A DNA stretch of 64,000 nt from Saccharum officinarum (taxonomy: Eukaryota > Streptophyta > Magnoliopsida > Poales > Poaceae). The translations under genes and the position numbers were made by a program. Of the stretch, positions 58,100 through 64,000 are shown in pieces. How positions within the stretch are numbered: position 1 is the first letter of the stretch; every line of letters starts with the position of its first letter. Where the stretch lies: contig CM036170.1 of assembly GCA_020631735.1 (NCBI GenBank), positions 66,107,737 to 66,171,736 on the forward strand, in the 5' to 3' direction. A model generated the notes under the pieces. The model saw nothing but the letters and a program-made list of their open reading frames with translations. It ran no database searches and was not told the origin of the DNA.

Positions 58100-59290
58100 T
58101 GTGATGCTGATACACTGTAAATATTAGCTGATTGGACATTCATACTACATTTCAGGCCGTCCTGCTCCTCCAAGGTCCTACACCCTGTTTGTTTCGCTGG
58201 TTCAGCGGAATCAGCAGCCATCCAGCAGTGTTTTTCTCTCACAATAAACCAGCGAACAGTACTTTCAGCCACAATAATCCAGCGAAACGAACAGGCAGCA
58301 TACCTGATGGTGTCTACAAGGTCCTGCTCCTGTGAGTATGATTAATGGTTTATGAGTGAATGCCATGCTTTCCTAACATCTGACTCCATCCAACAATGAT
58401 CAACGACCAAAGATGCTCCTAAGACTGGGCTCAAATTCACAATAAATTACATGTCATCAAGGATTACCGTATTTACTGGATGGATTTCATTTTTCAACAA
58501 AATTCATGATGCATATAGAATTCCTATTCATATTATTTTACAACTATTAGGGCTCCTTCCTCACAGTCAGCTTAATGAATCTAGATCGTTAGCATGTCTA
58601 TGATCACCCAAAAGGACTCAGCTAGCTAACTGGCTGGTGCATGGCTACAGTTAAAAGATCAACCATATACATTAATTATACGATTAAAAGTTCAGAGACC
58701 ATACTTCACATCGTTTTTACACCTTTCTTCCATATTAAACCTTAGAAGCATGACACAGATTATACAGTCAAGGTTAGGAAGCAAAATACAGTAAACAAGG
58801 AATTGGACAAGCTGCACTTTCTTAATATAGTACTGCTGCTGCCTGCATGTTTGGTACTGCTGCTGCCTGCGTGTTTGATTTGCTGCTCTCTGCGTGTGTT
58901 CATATGAATCATATGATTTTCCTCCAATGCAAGGCAAGATCTTTGGTACATATACTGCTGCTTGTGTGTTCATCATCTTATATGTTACCCTCCAGTGCCA
59001 CAACCCATATACTAAATCTGTACATTGCTTTGAGTTAGGTACTATCAGTTTAATTATTTATTTCATTTACAATGATCTGGGACATTAAACTTTCCTTTTT
59101 ATGAAACTTGGTTATTAATTTTAGAGAACCTCTTGGAGTTGATCTTATTGACTGTCTTTCTCCAACTTTAGGGAAAAGTTATCGCTAGTTGGATATTCAT
59201 ATTGCATTTCAACCATCCTGCAAGGCTTAGGCAGCGTACCTGGTGGTGTCGACAAGTTAAAAGTGCTCATTGAAGTTGTGCTTTGTTTTG
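58100..59290. repeat. Dispersed direct repeat, one copy carrying a 112-bp MITE
   Basis: GCTGATTGGACATTCATACTACATTTCAG at 58117-58155 and TAGTTGGATATTCATATTGC at 59183-59203 begin similar segments that both continue to GGCAGC(A/G)TACCTG(A/G)TGGTGTC. The first copy is split by 58184-58295. Confidence 0.7.
58184..58295. mobile_element. Small MITE, 112 bp (hAT-like ends)
   Basis: Perfect 17-bp inverted ends CCTGTTTGTTTCGCTGG and CCAGCGAAACGAACAGG. Absent from the related segment at 59183-59290, so an insertion is supported. A target duplication was not recognised. Confidence 0.78.
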
Positions 59291-59699
59291 AACCTATTAG
59301 AGATAAGACTATGATCTCACTGTTAGTGAAATTTGAGCAATGAGCTTTAGGTGCTAGCTAGTGAGCTAAGCTTTTGGTTACAAGTGGTGGATGTATGACT
59401 TTTGGTCACATGAAGTAGAGGTAGGGATGTTGATCGCTTGCTCATGCACAAACTTCATGTATGTGAGCTTCTAATGTATTTTGTACTTGTATGATGTTGA
59501 ATCTGACCAGCCATACATTGGACTAGCTCATATGTGAATGAATCAATATCAATGTTTTATGCTCATATTAATCAGTGTCCTTGTATGTATGGTTAATGTA
59601 TATATTGTATTGAATGTTTGTGCATTGACAATAGATAATTTGGGATTCATTATGTACTGTTGGTTGGCAGCATATCTATTGTCTCTATGTGAATGCTTC

Positions 59700-59937
59700 A
59701 CGTTGGACGGTTAGTTGCTAAAAGTATTTATAGCCTCAAACTATGTGTCGCTATATATATAGCCTCTAAGGCGTCAGACAATCAGTCGCTAAAAACATGT
59801 CGGTCAGCATAGGCTATACCGACGCCACTTTCGGCGGCTGCAAGTGTTGGCATAGGTCTATACCGACCGATGGAGCGTCGTTATATTGACCTATACCGAC
59901 CGACGGTACGTCACTATTCTGGGGTTGTGGTGTAGTG
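59700..59937 (+). mobile_element. CACTA transposon 3' terminal region
   Basis: Ends TTGTGGTGTAGTG at 59925-59937, the complement of CACTACACCACAA, a standard CACTA end. The preceding 200 bp carry repeated subterminal motifs (CTATACCGAC four times, GTCGCTA twice). The left terminus is not in the window or was lost at the gap; the FKBP and Ptta fragments lie upstream. Confidence 0.72.
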
Positions 59938-60190
59938 ACTTCCGTCCATCCATCCTCGATGCAAAATAACTATGACTTAAATAATGTAGTATTAATTTAT
60001 TTAGCAAGTTCGTCTAATGGTGCCTTCAGGATTCAGCAGTCCCGTCCAAGAGAAAAAAAGATGGTGATAGAAGTCGTACTTGACTCGATATCACCTACTC
60101 AGCAGAATATCCTCTGGTTGCACTGGTGGAGCCTCGTGGAGGCGATACGGGGCGTCAGCCCCCCTTAGTCTGAAAAGTTTCTGAACACCA

Positions 60191-60304
60191 GGCCCTGTTC
60201 GGCTGGCTGGAAAAACGACTGATGCTGATGCTGATTTGTTGAGAGAGAAAAATATTGTTATTTCACTGAAACGGTACGGCTGATAAGTTCAAGCGAACAG
60301 GGCC
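60191..60304. mobile_element. Small MITE, 114 bp (GGCCCTGTTCG ends)
   Basis: Ends GGCCCTGTTCG and CGAACAGGGCC are perfect 11-bp inverted repeats. hAT-like ends of this type are common in grasses; no clear 8-bp duplication was seen. Confidence 0.65.
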
Positions 60305-60559
60305 ACATGTTGCCAGCTGCTCACTTGCAGTGCTCACAGAGGAGTGCTAGGCACCTCCGTAGCTCAAACGGCAGAAGACTGCTGGTGTACAGTCCACTTT
60401 CAGATGTATTTATGATCAACTAGTATTTGCAATTACGATCTGCATGTCAGCGAGACACATCATCCACTAAATGCATTTAGTTATCCACATCAGCGTGCCA
60501 CGTCATCCGCTAATATTAACTTATAATTGTTAATCCCTTTATATAAGTAATTTTATTTC

Positions 60560-60603
60560 AAATCATCAGGAATTTCTGCGGCAACGCGCGAGTATTCACC
60601 TAG
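60560..60603 (+). mobile_element. Helitron 3' terminus (plus orientation)
   Basis: GCGGCAACGCGCGAG hairpin-like segment, then CTAG|T at 60600-60604. The 5' end was not identified. Confidence 0.55.
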
Positions 60604-60843
60604 TTTTGTTAATTCCTAAACTGAATAAACTTTGCTAGATAGTTTTATTTTGAGGTGAGAACTCAGCCACCATCACTACTAAGATACTACTAGCTAGCAC
60701 CACCGAGCTTGACTGTTGCCCCTACGGCGACGAATTTCTCATCACATATTGGCTCATTAGCTAGAACCTTCGTGATTCACCCCCCCCCCCCTAATTCTGG
60801 TTCACGCTTCGCCACTGCCTGGTTGGATCCTTGATTTGACAAC

Positions 60844-61079
60844 CACTACAAGAAATGTGTGGCTTTTTGACGTATTTAGTATGACAACAGATCATAACGT
60901 CACTATATCATCTGATTCATGACATTATATTTTAGGCATTTCGTCTTAGTGACAATAAAAAGTTGTATGTCACAAAAAAACGTCGTACGCCAGATCCAAT
61001 TTCATCCAGTGACGATATTTGCTATGTCACAGAGGTATTTCCTATGTCATAAAATCTAATTTACAAATGCCATCCATCT
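60844..61079 (+). mobile_element. CACTA-like 5' terminus with subterminal motifs
   Basis: CACTACAAGAAA at 60844-60855 is a standard CACTA start; repeated TGTCAC/GTGACA motifs follow to about 61060. No matching right end was identified. Confidence 0.55.
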
Positions 61080-61581
61080 ATGGCAGACTTTGTGTTATTG
61101 ATCTTTTAAAACATTGATTTCCATGTTGGCATGTTCCACTGACGCTGGTCGGGTGGGTCCATATGCTTTTTTACTTTCATTGTTATTCCCAACATATTTT
61201 AGCCAATGTTGTCTATATTTTACAGCCACATTGTTAAATGTAGCGCTTTATTTTATATACGCATAATCACTACAGCAAAAAAAACATCTCAAAATTAGCA
61301 CCAAAGGGGGTTGCTAAAATACCAAAACACATGGCAGACTTTGTGTTATTGATCTTTTAAAACATTGATTTCCATGTTGGCATGTTCCACTGACGCTGGT
61401 CAGGTGGGTCCATATGCTTTTTTACTTTCATTGTTATTCCCAACATATTTTAGCCAATGTTGTCTATATTTTACAGCCACATTGTTAAATGTAGCGCTTT
61501 ATTTTATATACGCATAATCACTACAGCAAAAAAAAACATCTCAAAATTAGCACCAAAGGGGTTGCTAAAATACCAAAACAC
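61080..61581. repeat. 251-bp tandem duplication, nearly identical
   Basis: Units 61080-61330 and 61331-61581 start ATGGCAGACTTTGTG and differ at about three positions (TCGGGTGG/TCAGGTGG, one A in an A-run, one G in a G-run). Each unit contains CACTACAGCAAAA near its end. Confidence 0.95.
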
Positions 61582-62229
61582 ATGATGGGCGGTGGTTGGT
61601 CGCAATAAAAAAAATGTATGCATTAGTTGCTTAATCTATACCTAATAATAAAGAGGTAAAATTTTAGATTTTTTTTTCGTCCATCCATTTGTTTGGTCCG
61701 TCTCCCTCTAACTACCGAATAATATATAACATGTGCTCATACGAGTTAGAATAGCTCTCTCTAGCGTGATACGGAGTCCGATTCAAAAATGTATTAAGTT
61801 GTGTATTTTATCCGGACTCATAAGTCATGCTCATATGTTAATGCACACATGGACACGGTTCACAAATTTGCTAAGGAAATAGAGCCCAGCAACGAATCCC
61901 TAGGATGAATACAACTCGAATACGTGTTTTATTAAACAAAGGATATTTTAATTTTTAACTCCCTAACATGAATATAAATCGGATACGTGCTCTACTAAAC
62001 AAAGGATATTTAAAATTTTAACTCCCTAGAATAAATTAGATACAACTCGATTATGTGTTCTACTAAACAAAGATATTTAAATATTAAAAAATTTAAAGAA
62101 CGCTATCATCCTAGGAAAGGTGTCCTAATAGGATAATGATTCATTTGGGAATACTCAACACAGATCAAATTGAGTTTGTGTTATATTTACTTCTTATAGC
62201 TATGTGCTCAACTACACGTCTTTGCCGGC

Positions 62230-63015
62230 TTGCTGGTGCACCTTGGCTTGCGTATTATGTACATCGTGGTGTGCTTCCGCCGGTGCTACTTGACATGCCA
62301 AAGTCGCCACGGTGGCTCGCGATGTGCGAGCGCCATGCCGATGCGCGCGCGGTGCTCGTGCACACCTCGGAGACCCGATCGAGGCCGACCTGCGCCTCGA
62401 GGAGCTCAAGCAGGCCATCAAGGAACCACATGTTAGTGACAGTGACGGAGGCAACGTGCGAGCGTGCGTTGGATCCTCATCTGCGTGGTCGATGTGCACT
62501 TCTTCCAGCAAGCATCGGCATCGACGCTATCGTGCTCTACAGCCCGCTGGTGTTCTGCAAGGCCGGCATGTCGTCCAACAAGGTCATCCTCGGCGACAGC
62601 GTCGGGCGTCGGCATCGTCAAGATGTGCTTCGTCCTGTTGGCCACCCTCTTCACGGACCGCCTCAGTCGGCAGCCGCTCCTCCACGCTAGCACAGCTGGC
62701 GTAGCCGCGTCCATGGTTTCACTGGGCGCGACGCTCTGTGTTGATGTGGCGTCAGCCGCGAGCACGGCGGCCAGCGTCTTGTCGGCTCTGGCCTTCATGG
62801 TGGCGCTCTCATCTGGTTCAGGCCCCTGGCGGGCACATACAGCGCCGAGATCATGCTGTTGCGCCTGCGCGAGCAGGGCATAAGCCTAGGCATGGCGGTG
62901 AACTAGCTGACGTGCGTGTTGGTGAGCATGATGTTCATCTCGCTCGCCGACGTGATCACCATGCCTGCATGATGTTCATCTCGCTCGCCGACACGATCAC
63001 CATGCTTGTATGCTT
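62230..63015 (+). pseudogene. Polyol/monosaccharide transporter fragment (MFS), frameshifted
   Basis: Pieces in three frames follow the order of plant polyol transporters: MPKSPRWLAMCERHADARAV, EADLRLEELKQAIKEPH, FFQQAS before IDA.VLYSPLVFCKAGMSS, a stretch corresponding to LATLFTDRLSRQPLL, ASTAGVAASMVSLGATLCV and MFISLADVITM. These are the MFS sugar-porter signature PESPRWL and the helix 7 FFQQ..GIDA.V.YSP block. The N-terminal half is missing, and there are frameshifts near 62390, 62470 and 62600, a stop at about 62903 and a 41-bp tandem duplication at the end. A dead copy, almost certainly captured by the surrounding Helitron. Confidence 0.85.
62926..63007. repeat. 41-bp tandem duplication in the transporter fragment
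   Basis: Units 62926-62966 and 62967-63007, each starting GCATGATGTTCATCTCGC, differ at CGTGATC/CACGATC and the last bases. Confidence 0.95.
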
Positions 63016-63052
63016 CTTGCTCCCATTGCAACGCACGGGCATATTTTGCTAT

Positions 63053-63663
63053 AAAATAATAAATAAAGAAACATTGAGTAGTAATAAATATATACCAAGC
63101 TTTGCATGAAGGAAGAATCCCGTCAAAAAAAATAACGTCCAGCCAAAGATAAAAAAAATGAAAAATTAAGAATTAAACTTGAGACCTCTCACACAAAAAT
63201 AAAATGGCATACCACTACACTACGAAGAAGTTAAAGAAATACTTGCCGTTTACCGAATATATACAGATCTACAGATGAAGGAAGGAAAGATTGGAAAAGA
63301 ACAAAAACAAGTGAGCACACCCTGAACCGTGCTCGTGTTTGTGTGTATGATTGCACTTAAGTTTTTTTTTTGACGAAAATTACTGCACTTTAGTCATTAG
63401 ATGAATATAAACCCCAGGCCGGCCCAGCACCACGCGCCACGCCCACTCTCTCTGCCGTCAGCCCAACAACGGCAGCGACCTTGGCCCGTTCGCGGCCCAG
63501 GTAGCAAAGGCCGCTCTTACGTGAGCACATAACCCAAAAATATCATTAGTAAAAATAAATAAAAACGTAACTAACATATGATTCGAACCTTGGCCTTAGA
63601 AAGACAGATGCAAACCACTGAACCACTACGTCATTGCTGTGTGGGACTTGTAACTTTGTTTTT
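63053..63663. other. No recognised gene
   Basis: Two segments near 63165-63230 and 63570-63640 contain phrases such as ACTTGAGACCTC and TTCGAACCTTGG followed by an AACCACT-type run, a repeat flavour common around grass Helitrons. No open frame with known content. Confidence 0.4.
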
Positions 63664-63664
63664 A

Positions 63665-63700
63665 CTAGCAAAAGTGCCCGTGCGATGCAAATTATGTTTT
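63665..63700 (-). mobile_element. Helitron 3' terminus (minus orientation)
   Basis: ACTAGCAAAAGTGCCCGTGC on the plus strand is the complement of a GCACGGGCACTTTTGCTAG|T end. The element body would extend to the right, beyond the window. Confidence 0.6.
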
Positions 63701-64000
63701 ACTCTTTATATAAAATTTAATAAACATGTCTATGTATCTCTCTTTTCTTCGTGTTGGCGTGTCAATCTAATTCGAGCACCACACTTTTCTTGTTTTTCTA
63801 CTTACTTCTTCCATCGCATGCCATCTCCTCGGCAATTCTTACGGTTATTACTACCCACATTGCTCCAACCCAGATGAGTCTGGTTGCGCTCTGCCAAGAC
63901 ATCGGAAAAACGCATAATACAACCGGGGCTATAGCCATGGGACACCTGGAGACTCGGGGTTGGACGATAAGGTCCGTACCTCTAGCGCCAGTGGCAAAGA
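63701..64000. other. Window end, no recognised gene
   Basis: Presumed interior of the reverse-oriented Helitron. A 99-codon frame (63578-63877) has no known motif. Confidence 0.35.

Larger units (their letters stand above)
61635..63051 (+). mobile_element. Helitron with captured transporter fragment, about 1.42 kb
   Basis: Begins TCTATACCTAATAATAAAG after an A, the usual grass Helitron 5' end, and ends CCCATTGCAACGCACGGGC with ATATTTTGCTA then T, a hairpin followed by a slightly altered CTRR end. It lacks Rep/helicase, so it is non-autonomous. Most of the second half is a sugar/polyol transporter pseudogene running right up to the 3' hairpin. Confidence 0.7.

Noticed and set aside
62136..62690. 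184-codon frame taken as an intact transporter
   Set aside because: Only its middle is in the transporter frame; it shifts out near 62390, so it is part of a pseudogene.
1..64000. tRNA, rRNA or other RNA genes
   Set aside because: No cloverleaf, rRNA or snRNA signature was recognised by eye; the tRNA-Met match at 20519-20531 is only a retrotransposon primer site.

Overview
This is a plant nuclear window, almost certainly from a grass and most plausibly an Andropogoneae (sugarcane, sorghum, Miscanthus type) genome. Sireviruses with arrays of a GACCGGACGC motif in their LTRs, Tourist and Stowaway MITEs, Helitron ends of grass type and one spliced monocot-like host gene all point that way; the species is an inference. 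Two 100-N scaffold gaps (15973-16072 and 55023-55122) show a draft assembly.

Layout. 1-9 kb: a full foldback MITE (56-770), a Tourist-like MITE with an internal tandem duplication (3140-3456), a Helitron 3' end (3545), then a gypsy-type LTR (about 4325-8767) split by a Sirevirus solo LTR (4876-8133) with a perfect CCTAC target duplication. 10.3-22.7 kb: a defective Sirevirus (Copia, Maximus/SIRE type) on the minus strand with both LTRs, gag and pol, and an assembly gap inside pol flanked by about 1.36 kb of the same sequence twice. It abuts the tail of a second, plus-strand Copia element (RNase H end, polypurine tract and LTR, 22703-23627). 25.0-28.6 kb: a decayed LINE reverse transcriptase riddled with MITEs. 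29.1-34.6 kb: the only intact-looking host gene, a three-exon ULTRAPETALA-type (SAND domain) regulator on the minus strand, whose large introns hold MITEs. 35-45 kb: intergenic sequence with more copies of one MITE family, a PIF/Harbinger derivative, a short retroposon with perfect target duplication, and a long (TA)n tract. 45.2-49.5 kb: a MULE transposon with about 225-bp terminal inverted repeats and a decayed transposase. 49.5-55.0 kb: a long LTR of about 4.8 kb preceded by an inverted copy of its own last 767 bp. 55.1-60 kb: a CACTA-related segment with an FKBP exon fragment and a plant transposase (Ptta/En-Spm) exon, ending in a CACTA terminus at 59937. 60-64 kb: a Helitron 3' end, a 251-bp tandem duplication, a Helitron (61635-63051) carrying a broken polyol/sugar transporter fragment, and a reverse-oriented Helitron end.

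Functionally there is one host gene, the ULTRAPETALA homolog, expected to act in the nucleus as a trithorax-like chromatin regulator of meristem and organ identity. Nearly everything else is transposon DNA in several nested layers, plus two gene fragments lying in or next to transposons. I see no RNA genes, CRISPR arrays or organellar sequence.
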